DNA from: Martinezella rhizogenes
Lineage (GTDB): Bacteria; Pseudomonadota; Alphaproteobacteria; Rhizobiales; Rhizobiaceae
Length of the DNA: 64,000 bases
Direction: 5' to 3'
Assembly (NCBI RefSeq): GCF_000799715.1
Contig: NZ_JUHG01000011.1
Location: forward strand, 248,001-312,000
Shown: piece after piece, positions 38,656-48,222 of the stretch
How the letters are laid out: each line of letters opens with the position of its first letter
How positions within the stretch are numbered: position 1 is the stretch's first letter
The notes under the pieces: generated by a model
The model's input: only the letters and a program-made list of their open reading frames with translations
Told to the model about the DNA's origin: nothing
Databases searched by the model: none
Program-made: the position numbers and the translations under genes

Positions 38656-39786
38656 ATGAGCGAGAGCTTTCAGTTCCAATTGAAGAAGACCGATGGCGGC
38701 GCCCGTCTCGGCGAAGTCTCCATGCCGCGCGGCACGATCCGCACGCCGGCCTTCATGCCGGTCGGTACTGTCGGCACCGTCAAGGCGATGTATCTCGACC
38801 AGGTGCGCGAGAGCGGAGCCGACATCATCCTCGGCAATACTTATCACCTGATGCTGCGCCCGACTGCCGAGCGCGTCGCGCGTCTTGGCGGCCTGCACGA
38901 GCTGATCCGCTGGCCGCATCCGATCCTGACCGATTCCGGCGGCTTCCAGGTGATGTCGCTGTCCGGACTGCGCAAGCTCGATGAGAAGGGCGTGACCTTC
39001 AAGTCGCATGTCGACGGCAGCCTGCACCATATGTCGCCGGAACGCTCGATCGAGATCCAGGGCCTGCTCGGCTCGGATATCCAGATGCAGCTCGATGAAT
39101 GCGTGGCGCTACCTTCGACCCCGAAGGAGATCGAGCGCGCCATGGAAATGTCCTTGCGCTGGGCCGAGCGCTGCAAGGTCGCCTTCGGCGATCAGCCCGG
39201 CAAGGCGATGTTCGGCATCGTGCAGGGCGGCGATATCCCCGATCTGCGTATTCGCTCGGCGCAGGCGCTGAGCCAGATGGATCTGAAGGGCTACGCCGTC
39301 GGCGGCCTTGCCGTCGGAGAGCCGCAGGATGTCATGCTGCGGATGCTGGAAACGACCCTGCCGGAACTGCCGACCGAGAAGCCACGCTACCTGATGGGCG
39401 TGGGCACGCCGGACGATATCTTGAAATCCGTCGCCCGCGGGATCGATATGTTCGACTGCGTGATGCCGACCCGCTCCGGCCGTCATGGCCTGGCGTTTAC
39501 CCGCCGCGGCAAGGTCAATATCCGCAACGCCCGCCACGCCGAGGACATGCGGCCGCTCGACGATCAATCGAATTGCCCGGCTTCACGCGATTATTCCCGC
39601 GCCTATCTGCATCACCTCGTCCGCGCCAACGAGGCGCTCGGCGGCATGCTGCTCTCCTGGAACAATCTCGCCTATTACCAGGAACTGATGCAGGGCATCC
39701 GCAAGGCGATTGCCGAGGGTCGTTTTGCCGACTTCATGGCGGAGACGCAGGAGAACTGGGCGAAGGGTGATCTCGAGCCGGTTTGA
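38656..39786 (+). CDS. tgt: tRNA-guanine(34) transglycosylase
   Basis: Tgt exchanges guanine 34 for preQ1 in tRNAs with GUN anticodons, the step before QueA. The 376-aa TIM-barrel enzyme has [13 protein letters not shown] (with a catalytic Asp), GIVQGG and [11 protein letters not shown] in the substrate site, [13 protein letters not shown] with the second Asp, and a C-terminal zinc site in the [16 protein letters not shown] region. Its start lies 6 nt after the queA stop. Confidence 0.98.
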   Translation: MSESFQFQLKKTDGGARLGEVSMPRGTIRTPAFMPVGTVGTVKAMYLDQVRESGADIILGNTYHLMLRPTAERVARLGGLHELIRWPHPILTDSGGFQVMSLSGLRKLDEKGVTFKSHVDGSLHHMSPERSIEIQGLLGSDIQMQLDECVALPSTPKEIERAMEMSLRWAERCKVAFGDQPGKAMFGIVQGGDIPDLRIRSAQALSQMDLKGYAVGGLAVGEPQDVMLRMLETTLPELPTEKPRYLMGVGTPDDILKSVARGIDMFDCVMPTRSGRHGLAFTRRGKVNIRNARHAEDMRPLDDQSNCPASRDYSRAYLHHLVRANEALGGMLLSWNNLAYYQELMQGIRKAIAEGRFADFMAETQENWAKGDLEPV

Positions 39787-39821
39787 GATTCACGGTCTCC
39801 GCTAAAGGAAGCTACTCGGAC

Positions 39822-40517
39822 TTATGCTTTCCTCGCTGAAAAGAAGAGGAAGCGCGGTTTGGTCGTGAGGCTGCGAAATGCCTCTGGAAAAAGTTCGCGG
39901 GCTCGAGGGTCGGGTTGTGGCTCACTCAGGATATCAATTTGAAAACCCGCTGACTTGAGTGCATCAAACATGGCGTGGAGCGGACGATGCCAGAAGCGCA
40001 TTGCGATGTCCTGTCCGCCGCGCTGCCAGGTCTCGTCGAAGCTATAGGTCTCGAAATAATTATCGTGGCCGGCTGACGGATGATCCATGAAGGGATGATG
40101 TGTGGAAAAAACGAGCCGGCCGCTTTGGGTCAGCAGACGGTTGAATTCCGAGAGGGGCTGCGACCACTCAGGCAGATAATGCATGACAAGCGAGGCGAGG
40201 ATCAGATCGAAGCTACCGTCCTCGAAGGGCAGTGGCTCATTCAGATCAGCCAAGAGTAATTGCGCGCGTCCTTCAAGACGACGTTGCGCAATTTCCAACA
40301 AGCCCGCACTCGAATCGATGCCGGTTAGTATCGCTCCCCGATCAAGAAGTGTTGCGGCATGAGCCCCACCACCGCATCCGGCATCAAGGACCCGGAACCC
40401 GGCGACATTGGCAACCATCGAAAGAATTACCGGCCGTTCATAATAGGCATTCCAGGCGTTATTCTCGTTGTCAGCCTGATAGGCCGCCGCAAACGCATCA
40501 TAATCATTCTCAGACAA
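39822..40517 (-). CDS. Class I SAM-dependent methyltransferase
   Basis: This methyltransferase of about 231 aa is of the Methyltransf_11 type. Motif I is RVLDAGCGGGAHAATLLDRG, motif II includes ILTGIDSSAGLLEIAQ, and LPFEDGSFDLILASLVMHYL is motif post-II/III. The substrate is unknown; the C-terminal part (PEAFRSLTTKPRFLFF) resembles ubiquinone/biotin-type small-molecule methyltransferases. The start is ambiguous. TTG 40517 is preferred because GGAGAGG lies 7-13 nt upstream; GTG 40541 would add eight residues but has only AGGT right against it. It is convergent with tgt and monocistronic. Confidence 0.85.
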   Translation of the reverse strand: MSENDYDAFAAAYQADNENNAWNAYYERPVILSMVANVAGFRVLDAGCGGGAHAATLLDRGAILTGIDSSAGLLEIAQRRLEGRAQLLLADLNEPLPFEDGSFDLILASLVMHYLPEWSQPLSEFNRLLTQSGRLVFSTHHPFMDHPSAGHDNYFETYSFDETWQRGGQDIAMRFWHRPLHAMFDALKSAGFQIDILSEPQPDPRARELFPEAFRSLTTKPRFLFFSARKA

Positions 40518-40883
40518 CGTCGTTCCTCTCCAGAGGCTCACCTAAAAGACGATCGGTATGTAATCCGGGTAGAGATACTCACTCTATCGAAGCACCAATG
40601 TCTCCGGCAAGGTTGCGCCCTTAATTTCGATCGACTGGTCTCGAAACCAGTCCCTCGGCCGTAATCCTTGCGCCTGTCCGAATTCAGCGCTAATCGGAAC
40701 TGTCGAAAAAGGCAGGGTTGGTTTCGGTAAGCCCGACCCCTTCCATCTGGAAGCTCTGTTCCGCGCCTTGGCGCGAGTACCCACGGCGCGGAAGCTTGGT
40801 CATATCGGCCGAGCGCCCCGCGTTGGTGTGGGCAGTTTTCGGCCAGCATGCCTCCGCGGGATAGATCTATGGAGCTGTCTGCT
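40518..40883. other. Intergenic region without a supported gene
   Basis: The region is 366 nt. A 37-codon minus-strand frame (40690-40803, MTKLPRRGYSRQGAEQSFQM...) has no Shine-Dalgarno and no recognised similarity. A 66-codon frame on the same strand is likewise unsupported. I see no hairpin or promoter I would trust. Confidence 0.5.
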
Positions 40884-41273
40884 ATGCGACTAAATCACCT
40901 TGATCTTCATGTTCCCGATGTCGCCGCGACGAGGGATGTTCTGGTATCTGCCTTCGGCCTGATCGAGGTCGAGACCCGGGGCGTAAATGGCCTTGCCATC
41001 TTGCGCGACGATGCCGGTCTCGAACTGGTCATCAGCCGTCCGATCGAGAAGTTCGGTGGAGGTGATTCGGTCTCGGTTGGACGCAATACCTATCACATCG
41101 GCTTCATGCTGCCGTCGCGCGAGGCTGTGGACGAACAATTTGAGCGGGCCAAATTGGCCGGCTGCGACATCTGGCAACCGCCTTCGGTGGTGCGAGGCGG
41201 GTGGTTATTTTACTGCTTTGCGCCGGGGCGAATTCTCATTGAAGTCGGTTGGCGTCCAGACCCAATCGCTTAG
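40884..41273 (+). CDS. VOC family (glyoxalase-like) protein
   Basis: This protein of about 129 aa is of the vicinal oxygen chelate superfamily. The N-terminal module MRLNHLDLHVPDVAATRDVL and the second half (VGRNTYHIGFMLPSREAV, FYCFAPGRILIEVGW) give the paired beta-alpha-beta-beta-beta layout, and likely metal ligands are H6, the HIGF histidine and the last Glu. ATG 40884 is preferred because GGAG lies 9 nt upstream; ATG 40869 would add five residues. The reaction is unknown. Confidence 0.85.
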   Translation: MRLNHLDLHVPDVAATRDVLVSAFGLIEVETRGVNGLAILRDDAGLELVISRPIEKFGGGDSVSVGRNTYHIGFMLPSREAVDEQFERAKLAGCDIWQPPSVVRGGWLFYCFAPGRILIEVGWRPDPIA

Positions 41274-41566
41274 TCAAAAATATTAATGCCTGTAATGGTT
41301 TGTGATGTGATCTTCGTGTCACAAACCGGGCGTTTTCAGGCGGTGCATTCGAGTTTTTTCGGTAGGCCGCGAGGCCATCTGAAATACCGGCGCGATGAGA
41401 AAGCGTTTGGAAAAATGGCGAATCGGAATAAACGGTCCGTCCGCCAATGATAAGCTTCATTGGCTAATTTGATCGCGATGGGTTTGGAATTCCTGTGGAT
41501 TTCGGCTACAACGCTTTTTCTTGATCGATAAGGGCTGTTCTAAATCATAGTAGGAGGCACCTGCCG

Positions 41567-42436
41567 TTGAGGGCGCAAGGTAAATTGGGGACATGTCTGT
41601 CCGGCTTGTTATTTGTCGGATTGGCGGCCACGGGCTGCACGACTGAAACGAAAACATCTTCGGCTACTCATAGCTCGACCAAATCGATCCAGCCGGCGAA
41701 GGTAACCTATAATTACACCGCCAAGGATCGCGACTGTCTGAAACGCGTCATGTATTTCGAGTCCGAGCATTCGGACCATGATGGATACATGGCGGTGGGG
41801 ACGGTCGTGATGAACAGGCTGACGTCGGGGGCCTATGCCAATTCGATTTGCGGCGTCGTCGCACAGGAGCGGCAATTCGCGCCGGGCGTAATGACAAGGC
41901 TGGTGCGCCCCGAGGCGGCGCCGGAGCTTGATACGGCTGCCACGGCCATTCTGCGCGGAGAGCGGCATGCGGGTGTGAAGGATGCGATGTTCTTCCACAC
42001 CAATGGCCTGAAGTTCCCCTATAATAACATGCACTATGTCGCGATAGCCGGCGGGAATGCTTTCTACGAGAAGCGCGGCCGGGATGGCGAGTTGCAGACC
42101 CCGGCGCCGCTTCCGGCCTATGAGGTCGCGATGAATTATGTGTCACCGCAAGGCATGTCCGCAGCGCGATCGCCGTTCGTATTGCCGGAAACACAACAAG
42201 CGCCTTCCGTCGTCAACTTTACGCCGGTCTCGAACCCGGCTTACACCATGCCGGCAACGACGGTTGTTATCCCGGCGGAAGTTCCCATCCCAACGCCGGC
42301 TCCAGCCCTGATTTCGGCGCCAGTAACGCATGGGACGGCAGTCGTCGAACCGATCTCGACGATAGCGATTCCCCAGCCGCGCCCTGATTTCGAGGGTGAG
42401 GGCTATTCTGGCAACTCGGCTAGAATTCGCGGCTAA
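41567..42436 (+). CDS. Cell-wall hydrolase, SleB type, lipoprotein
   Basis: This 289-aa exported lipoprotein has an N-terminal signal ending in the lipobox ATGC (Cys near residue 24), a Ser/Thr-rich linker, and then a SleB-type hydrolase domain (about residues 50-170). That domain contains CLKRVMYFESEHSDHDGYMAVGTVV (within this, the catalytic Glu is expected), VMNRLTSGAYANSICGVV and MFFHTNGLKFP. The last ~110 residues are Pro/Ala/Thr-rich and probably unstructured. It likely cleaves peptidoglycan glycan strands. The start is TTG 41567, with AGGAGG upstream and no better codon. A hairpin follows at 42459. Confidence 0.88.
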   Translation: MRAQGKLGTCLSGLLFVGLAATGCTTETKTSSATHSSTKSIQPAKVTYNYTAKDRDCLKRVMYFESEHSDHDGYMAVGTVVMNRLTSGAYANSICGVVAQERQFAPGVMTRLVRPEAAPELDTAATAILRGERHAGVKDAMFFHTNGLKFPYNNMHYVAIAGGNAFYEKRGRDGELQTPAPLPAYEVAMNYVSPQGMSAARSPFVLPETQQAPSVVNFTPVSNPAYTMPATTVVIPAEVPIPTPAPALISAPVTHGTAVVEPISTIAIPQPRPDFEGEGYSGNSARIRG

Positions 42437-42458
42437 TAACGCCAGCAACTGCCTTTTC

Positions 42459-42495
42459 AGCGGCGCGCACTATCCTGAGTGATAGACGCGCCGCT
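42459..42495. terminator. Stem-loop between convergent genes
   Basis: The outer stem AGCGGCGCG / CGCGCCGCT and inner stem CTATC / GATAG flank a small loop. It lies between the stop codons of the SleB-type gene and the DUF4864 gene. There is no T-run. Confidence 0.55.
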
Positions 42496-42521
42496 CCATG
42501 GCACAAATCCCGCAATATTGC

Positions 42522-42941
42522 TCAAATGCCTTTGCTCGCCGTGTTGGGCAGGATCTGCACGCCGTTGATCTTGTAAGTGCCGTCCGGCTGGCGGGCTATC
42601 TGATAGATTGCCGTCCAGTCCTTGTCGTCGACACCGGTAATCAGCACTTCCTGATAGACGACGGCGCCGTTGTCGATGGCGCGGCTCTTGCCGAAGGCAT
42701 AGTTGCCGGGGTGATAGACCGGCTGGTAGCTCTTCTTCACCATTGCGAAAAAGACGTCCTTGTCCGGAAAGAGCGCCTTTATGCCCGGCGCCGCGAAAGA
42801 ATAGGCAGCTGTCGCATCATTCTGCAGGAAGGCTTCTATCTGTCCCTGGATTAGCGTTTGCGCCGTTAGCACCGGATCTTCCGCACGCGCTTGGGGCGCA
42901 AGGATGAGGAAGAGCGTGATGGCGAGGGATAAAGCGCGCAT
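42522..42941 (-). CDS. DUF4864 family exported protein
   Basis: This 139-aa exported protein has a signal peptide (residues 1-20, cleaved after ARA). The mature part has the DUF4864 segments ILIQGQIEAFLQNDATAAYSF-like (here TLIQGQIEAFLQNDATAAYS) and FPDKDVFFAMVKKSYQPVY, an NTF2-like fold by resemblance. The function is unknown. ATG 42941 was chosen over an adjacent in-frame ATG (42947) because GGAG is better spaced. It follows the ABC exporter genes on the same strand. Confidence 0.85.
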   Translation of the reverse strand: MRALSLAITLFLILAPQARAEDPVLTAQTLIQGQIEAFLQNDATAAYSFAAPGIKALFPDKDVFFAMVKKSYQPVYHPGNYAFGKSRAIDNGAVVYQEVLITGVDDKDWTAIYQIARQPDGTYKINGVQILPNTASKGI

Positions 42942-43030
42942 GGACATCTCCGGCGAATATCCCGCAGAGCATAGCGCGCTTCATGTCTTTCCAGAAGCTG
43001 CTATTGCTAACAGATCGTGTGATGTCGAGC

Positions 43031-44932
43031 TTACGTGCGCGACTCCGTCGGCCCTGACGTGGTCGCTTCCTCCTCGGGAATATCGTCGAAGGAGGAATAG
43101 TTGAGGTTATAGAGCTTCGAATAGAGCTTGCCGTTGGCCATCAGCTGGTGGTGATTGCCGCTTTCAATCAGTTGGCCGTTCTGCAAGACGATGATGCGAT
43201 CGGCCTCGCGGATGGTGGCGAGGCGGTGGGCAATGACGAGACCGGTGCGGCCCTCGAGCAATTTCACCAGCGCCTTCTGGATCAGCATCTCGGTGTAGCT
43301 GTCGATATTGGCGGTTGCCTCGTCGAGCACGAGGATCTTCGCGTCGGCGACAAGGGCGCGGGCGAAGCTGACGAGTTGGCGTTGGCCGAGTGACAGGCCA
43401 CCTCCGCGCTCGCCAAGTACGGTTTCATAGCCGTCGGGCAGCCGCATGATGAACTCATGCGCGCCGACCGTCTTGGCCGCCTCGACGATTTCCTCGGGCG
43501 TCGCCTCGGCCTTGTTGTAGCGAATGTTCTCCAAAACTGTGCCCGTGAAGAGGAAAGGTTCCTGCAAAACCATGGCAATTTGCCGGCCGAGCGAATCCTG
43601 GGTGAGGGAGCGCACGTCATGGCCGCCGACCAGCACCTGGCCCTGCTGCACGTCGTAGAACCGATGGATCAGCGCCATGGAGCTCGACTTGCCGGAGCCG
43701 GTCGGTCCGATCAGTGCGACGGTCTCACCGGGATTGACCTTGAAATTGACATTCTTCAGCACCGGATGTTTCGGATCATAGCCGAAGACGACGTCGCGGA
43801 ACTCCACCGAGCCGTCCATATCCGCCGACAGTACCTTGGCGTCGGGCGCATCCTTGATATCGATCGGCACGTCGAGCACTTCCGTTAGTCGCTGGCCGGA
43901 GGCCATGGCGCGCTGCATGACGGAATACTGCATCGTCAGAGAACGGATCGGGTCGAAGAATCGCTGGATGTAGAACAGGAAGGCGACCATGACGCCGACA
44001 TCGAGCCGCTGGCTCAGCACCATCGAGCCGCCGACGATGATGACGATGGCCATGGCCATGCCCGTCAGCGTGTCGACGATCGGCACCATCACCTGCGCAT
44101 ATCGCGCCGCGGTCAGGTGTGCTTCCAGATTGTTATGCGCCTTCTCGTCGAAGAGGCTGAAATTGACGCGTTGCCGATGCATGCCCTGGACGGCACGAAC
44201 GCCGTGGATTGCCTCGGCCAGCGCGCCGCTGGTGATCGAATTGACTTCATGCGCGTTCATGAAGGCGACGCGCGCCTTTGGCAGCCAGAACAGCCGAACG
44301 ATAAACAGGATCGGCATGACCGAAAGCGTCAGCAGGCCAAGCCGGAAATCGAGCGACAGCATGACGATGACGATGCCGAAGAGCAGGGCGATGTCGCCGA
44401 CGGAAAGCACCGATGTTTCAAGGAATTCCTGCATGGAATTGACGTCGCCCTGTAAGCGCGACATCAGCCGGCCGACCTCGGTCTTGTCCATGAAGGAGAG
44501 CGACACCCGCTGTATATGCGCAAACATCGCCCGGCGGATATCGAACAGCACCTCTTCCGCGACTTCACCGACGTAGGTTTCCTGCACGTAGCTTGCGGCG
44601 TAATTGACGAGGATCGCCACGCTGAAGATCGCCAGAGCCAGCCAGAGTGCCGAGTAATTGACGGCGCCGGGAGCCATCGCATGGTCGATCGCATAGCGGA
44701 TGACGAGTGGTATGACGATCTGCGATGCGGTGAAGAGAAGCACGGCCACGACCGCGATATAGACCTGCCGGCGATAGGGGCTGACGAAGGCCCAGATGCG
44801 GCCGATGATCTTGCTGTCGAAGACCTTGCCGAAGATTTCCTCCTCGACGCGGTGCGAGCCGACAACGGCACGGGGAGGGCGCCGTCCGTCGTCGCGCACA
44901 TCGTTGCGCTCGGTTTCGATGGTTTCCGACAT
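43031..44932 (-). CDS. ABC exporter half-transporter with canonical ATPase site
   Basis: This 633-aa half-transporter has an N-terminal six-helix permease (about residues 50-340) and a C-terminal ATPase. Walker A is GPTGSGKSS near residue 408, the signature is the variant LSLGQRQL, and Walker B is ILVLDEATANID with the catalytic Glu. It begins 2 nt after the stop of the neighbouring half-transporter gene (44935-46821), whose ATPase has Asp at the catalytic position. The pair should form a heterodimeric exporter. Substrate class cannot be told; lipids or drugs are typical. Confidence 0.92.
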   Translation of the reverse strand: MSETIETERNDVRDDGRRPPRAVVGSHRVEEEIFGKVFDSKIIGRIWAFVSPYRRQVYIAVVAVLLFTASQIVIPLVIRYAIDHAMAPGAVNYSALWLALAIFSVAILVNYAASYVQETYVGEVAEEVLFDIRRAMFAHIQRVSLSFMDKTEVGRLMSRLQGDVNSMQEFLETSVLSVGDIALLFGIVIVMLSLDFRLGLLTLSVMPILFIVRLFWLPKARVAFMNAHEVNSITSGALAEAIHGVRAVQGMHRQRVNFSLFDEKAHNNLEAHLTAARYAQVMVPIVDTLTGMAMAIVIIVGGSMVLSQRLDVGVMVAFLFYIQRFFDPIRSLTMQYSVMQRAMASGQRLTEVLDVPIDIKDAPDAKVLSADMDGSVEFRDVVFGYDPKHPVLKNVNFKVNPGETVALIGPTGSGKSSSMALIHRFYDVQQGQVLVGGHDVRSLTQDSLGRQIAMVLQEPFLFTGTVLENIRYNKAEATPEEIVEAAKTVGAHEFIMRLPDGYETVLGERGGGLSLGQRQLVSFARALVADAKILVLDEATANIDSYTEMLIQKALVKLLEGRTGLVIAHRLATIREADRIIVLQNGQLIESGNHHQLMANGKLYSKLYNLNYSSFDDIPEEEATTSGPTESRT

Positions 44933-44934
44933 TG

Positions 44935-46821
44935 TCAGGCCTCCTTCTTCGCCGCGACGACCCTGTCGGCGGACACCGTCACGTCGTCATCCGGGCGAAC
45001 CTGCAGATCGTATAGCGCCCTGTACCGCCCCCCCGCGGCCAGGAGCTGTTCGTGGGTTCCACGTTCGACGATCTGGCCATCTTCGATGAAGAGGATCTGG
45101 TCGGCATGCATCAGCGAACTCAGTCGATGGGCGACCACGAGAGTTACGCGGTCGCGGGCAAAGCGCTTCATGGCGCTGCGAATGCGCTGCTCGGTCGCCG
45201 CGTCAATCGCGGCGGTGGAATCGTCGAATACCATCACCGCGGGTTTCAGCATCAGCGTCCGCGCGATCGTCAGACGCTGACGCTGGCCGCCGGACAGCGA
45301 TACGCCGCGTTCGCCGACGACGGTGGTGTAGCCGGCCGGCAGGCCGAGAATGTAGTTGTGCAGTTGCGCGGATTCGGCGGCGCGCTCGATCCGGCCCTCC
45401 TTCGCCCAGGGATCACCATAAGCGATGTTGTTTTCGATGCTGGTGGTGAACAGGAAGGAATCCTGCTGCACGACGGCGACGTTCTGGCGCAGCGATTGCA
45501 GCGTCGCCTTGTTGATGTCCTGACCGTCTATGGTGATGCGGCCGGAGGTCACGTCGTAGAAGCGCGGAATGAGATGGGCGATGGTGGATTTGCCGCTGCC
45601 GGGTGGTCCGACGAGGCCGATCGTCTCGCCGCGCCGTGCCTCGAAACTGATATTGCTGAGCACCGGGCGCGTTTCCTGGCCAGGATAGACAAAGCCGACA
45701 TTTTCGAAGCGCAGCACGCCGTCGGTAACGGTCAGCGGTTTGGCGTCCGGGGCATCCTTGATGGCAATGTCGAGGTCGAGCAGGGCGAAGAGCCGGGAGC
45801 CGCAGGTCGAGGCACGGGCAAAGGCATTGACCATCAGCCCGAGCTGGCGCACTGGCATCTGCAGGATGGTCATGAAAGTCAGGAAGGAGGCGAGGGTGCC
45901 GACGCTGATCTCGCCTGCAATGACCTTATTGCCGCCAACCCAGAGCACCAGGCCCATCGCAGCGAAGAACGAGAAGTTCATGGCGCTGGTGTTGATGACG
46001 CGAATGCCGACGCGCTTGTGGGCGAGGGTGAGCGCATTGTGCGACGCCTTGTCGAACTTCATCAGCTCATGGGCATGTGCCGCGAAGGCGCGCACGACGC
46101 GGATGCCGGCGAGATTTTCTTCCATCACGCGGGTCAGAACCGATAGCCGCTCCTGCAGGTCGAGCCAGGTCGCACGCAGCCGCAACTGCGTTACGGAAGA
46201 GCGCCAGGCGACGAAGGGCACGAAGCTGAGTGCCAGAAGCCCGAGCACGACATCGGTCGACAGCAGCATATAGGCGCCGACGCCGATCAATACGGTAAGC
46301 AGCACCGTGCGGACGAGCGCGGTGGAGAAGTACATGCGCACGCCTTCGAGATCGAGCAATCCAATCGTGATGAGATCGCCGGAATGCACCTTGTCGTGGA
46401 AGCCGAAGGGGAGCTGCTGGATCTTCTCGTAGCAGGCGAGGCGTAGCTCGTAGCCCATGTGGTGGCCAACGGATTCGCTGTAATAGTTCTGCACCATGGT
46501 GAAGAGGCCACGCAGAACGCTGACGACGAGCAGGAGCAGGGCGGTCGTCATCAGCGCGTTTTCGGCAACATGCCCGGCGGCACCGCCGGCGAATGCCGAT
46601 TGCGTCTGATCAACCGCATGCCCGAGCAGGCGCGGGATCATCAACTGTAACGTTGCAGCTACGAAAGTGGAACCTATGGCAAAACCTGTCTGCCAAGGGT
46701 GGCGCAGCGTCATATGCGTGATCCGCACGATGGTAGAAAGACCTCGACCCCAACCGGCCGCACTAACATGCGCCAACGAAGTCAACGACTTCGCGGCGCT
46801 TCTTGATGAATCGCTGCTCAC
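44935..46821 (-). CDS. ABC exporter half-transporter with degenerate catalytic residue
   Basis: This 628-aa half-transporter has a six-helix N-terminus and a C-terminal ATPase. Walker A is GPPGSGKST near residue 406 and the signature is LSGGQRQRL. Walker B is VMVFDDSTAAID near residue 530, with Asp in place of the catalytic Glu. The start is GTG 46821, the only in-frame candidate before the first hydrophobic segment. Translation of the partner gene begins 2 nt after its stop. The asymmetry (one weak, one full ATPase site) matches heterodimeric exporters such as TM287/TM288. An upstream promoter should lie in 46822-46979. Confidence 0.92.
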   Translation of the reverse strand: MSSDSSRSAAKSLTSLAHVSAAGWGRGLSTIVRITHMTLRHPWQTGFAIGSTFVAATLQLMIPRLLGHAVDQTQSAFAGGAAGHVAENALMTTALLLLVVSVLRGLFTMVQNYYSESVGHHMGYELRLACYEKIQQLPFGFHDKVHSGDLITIGLLDLEGVRMYFSTALVRTVLLTVLIGVGAYMLLSTDVVLGLLALSFVPFVAWRSSVTQLRLRATWLDLQERLSVLTRVMEENLAGIRVVRAFAAHAHELMKFDKASHNALTLAHKRVGIRVINTSAMNFSFFAAMGLVLWVGGNKVIAGEISVGTLASFLTFMTILQMPVRQLGLMVNAFARASTCGSRLFALLDLDIAIKDAPDAKPLTVTDGVLRFENVGFVYPGQETRPVLSNISFEARRGETIGLVGPPGSGKSTIAHLIPRFYDVTSGRITIDGQDINKATLQSLRQNVAVVQQDSFLFTTSIENNIAYGDPWAKEGRIERAAESAQLHNYILGLPAGYTTVVGERGVSLSGGQRQRLTIARTLMLKPAVMVFDDSTAAIDAATEQRIRSAMKRFARDRVTLVVAHRLSSLMHADQILFIEDGQIVERGTHEQLLAAGGRYRALYDLQVRPDDDVTVSADRVVAAKKEA

Positions 46822-46979
46822 GCTCTTATCCAGGCATTTTTAGAACGAGGCGGGCCCGGAATCGGGTTCGGATCGCAAAGGGGATTGATGGGACGAATGT
46901 CGCCGATTCCACCCGGTCATTCAAGGGTTCAATCGGTCACAAGTGCTCCCTGAACGTTAGATTGCGTGTTCGCGGACGT

Positions 46980-47855
46980 TCAGTTTCGGAACGCGCGCAA
47001 GCAGTTGACGACTTCGCGCAGGCCTTTGGTCAGGTGTTTGTCGCGACGCATGACCATGCCGAGCTGGCGCACAAGCCGCGGCTTCAAGGGCGATGTCGCC
47101 AGGTAATCACTTCGATCGCGCTGCAGGGCCAGTCCCGGAAGCAACGACCAGCCGAGCCCGGCCGCCACCAATTCCTTGACGGCCTCGACACTGCCGAACT
47201 CCATGGCGGGTTTCAGCCGGAGTCCGGCGGAAGCGAACCAGTCGTCGATCGTTCGCCGCGTGTTGCCGCCCTCGTAGAGCATGAGGGTTTTGTCGCTGAA
47301 GAAGTCGGCCTCCAGACCATCTTTCGACATCACGCTCCCCTTGGGAGCCACGGCGAGAAGCTCATCCTCGTAGAACGCTTCCACCTCGAGCGAGCGTCCG
47401 GCAGCGGGAAGGACCACAACAGCGAGATCCAATGCATTCGCCTCGAGATCACGAAGAATCTCGTCGGTATTGCCGATGCGGACAATAATCTCCAGCCCAG
47501 GCATGCGCTTCTTCACGGCCGCGATGGCGCGGGGCAGGAGGTGGATGGAGGCCGTGCCTCCGCTGCCGATCCGGACGCGTCCGACCGATCCTTCGCGATA
47601 GGGAATCACTGCCTCCTGCGCCGCCGAACAGTCCTCCAGTATCCGTCGCGCATGAAGCAGCAGCTCAACGCCAGCCGGAGAGGGCTGCGCCCGCCGGCCC
47701 ACGCGTTCGATTAGCCGTACGCCCAGCCGTTGTTCGAGTAGCTTCACCTGCAAACTAACGGCGGGCTGCGTCAACCCCACCTTATCGGCGGCGGCCGTGA
47801 AACTGCCGAGATCGACGACGCTGACGAATGCGGCGAGCTGATCGAGATTGAGCAT
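46980..47855 (-). CDS. LysR family transcriptional regulator
   Basis: This 291-aa protein has the LysR HTH at residues 1-60 (LDQLAAFVSVVDLGSFTAAA, VGLTQPAVSLQVKLLEQRLG) and a periplasmic-binding-like effector domain (about 90-290). A divergent gene for a DUF1127 protein starts 130 nt away. Between them lies a perfect 8-bp inverted repeat (CTTATGGA...TCCATAAG) at 47867-47892, a likely LysR binding site. It therefore probably controls itself and the DUF1127 gene. The inducer is unknown. Confidence 0.92.
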   Translation of the reverse strand: MLNLDQLAAFVSVVDLGSFTAAADKVGLTQPAVSLQVKLLEQRLGVRLIERVGRRAQPSPAGVELLLHARRILEDCSAAQEAVIPYREGSVGRVRIGSGGTASIHLLPRAIAAVKKRMPGLEIIVRIGNTDEILRDLEANALDLAVVVLPAAGRSLEVEAFYEDELLAVAPKGSVMSKDGLEADFFSDKTLMLYEGGNTRRTIDDWFASAGLRLKPAMEFGSVEAVKELVAAGLGWSLLPGLALQRDRSDYLATSPLKPRLVRQLGMVMRRDKHLTKGLREVVNCLRAFRN

Positions 47856-47866
47856 CAGAAGAATTC

Positions 47867-47892
47867 CTTATGGATTGCATTAATTCCATAAG
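47867..47892. promoter_or_regulatory. Inverted repeat, likely LysR operator
   Basis: CTTATGGA and TCCATAAG are perfect 8-nt arms 10 nt apart, centred in the A/T-rich gap before lysR (12 nt from its start) and 94 nt before the DUF1127 gene. Confidence 0.6.
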
Positions 47893-47985
47893 CTTCCTTC
47901 GTGGGGAGCACCAGTGCATTTTATGGGCATGCCCAAAAGCAGCATGGCGTTTCATCGGCTGCATGGCAGATCAGGAGCTTATGCG

Positions 47986-48207
47986 ATGACAACCGACGTT
48001 GAAAACCCGATTGCGATAGGGCCGGGAAGGGACTGGAGTGTGGCGATGGACATCGCGCGGCGTGTGCTGGCCGGGTTCGTCTATCGCCTGGAGAAACGCA
48101 AGACACGGATAGATCTGGCGGAACTGTCCGATACTCAGCTTCTGGACATCGGTGTGACGCGTTCAGAGGCGAGGGCAGAGGTCGGTAAGTCATGGTTCTG
48201 GGGGTAA
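47986..48207 (+). CDS. DUF1127 family small protein
   Basis: This 73-aa protein carries the Arg-rich DUF1127 domain in its C-terminal half (LAELSDTQLLDIGVTRSEA). DUF1127 proteins are common in rhizobia; a few have been linked to phosphate and carbon metabolism and to RNA turnover, but the role of this one is not known. ATG 47986 is set by AGGAG at 47972-47976. An adjacent ATG at 47981 is out of frame and stops at once. The divergent LysR gene probably regulates it. Confidence 0.85.
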   Translation: MTTDVENPIAIGPGRDWSVAMDIARRVLAGFVYRLEKRKTRIDLAELSDTQLLDIGVTRSEARAEVGKSWFWG

Positions 48208-48222
48208 CGCGGCTCAGCGAAC

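Noticed and set aside
40584..40784. 66-codon minus-strand frame in the VOC/methyltransferase gap
   Set aside because: It has no Shine-Dalgarno and no similarity I recognise; it overlaps other weak frames.
45052..46146. 364-codon plus-strand frame
   Set aside because: It is antisense to the ABC exporter ATPase domain, which is intact.
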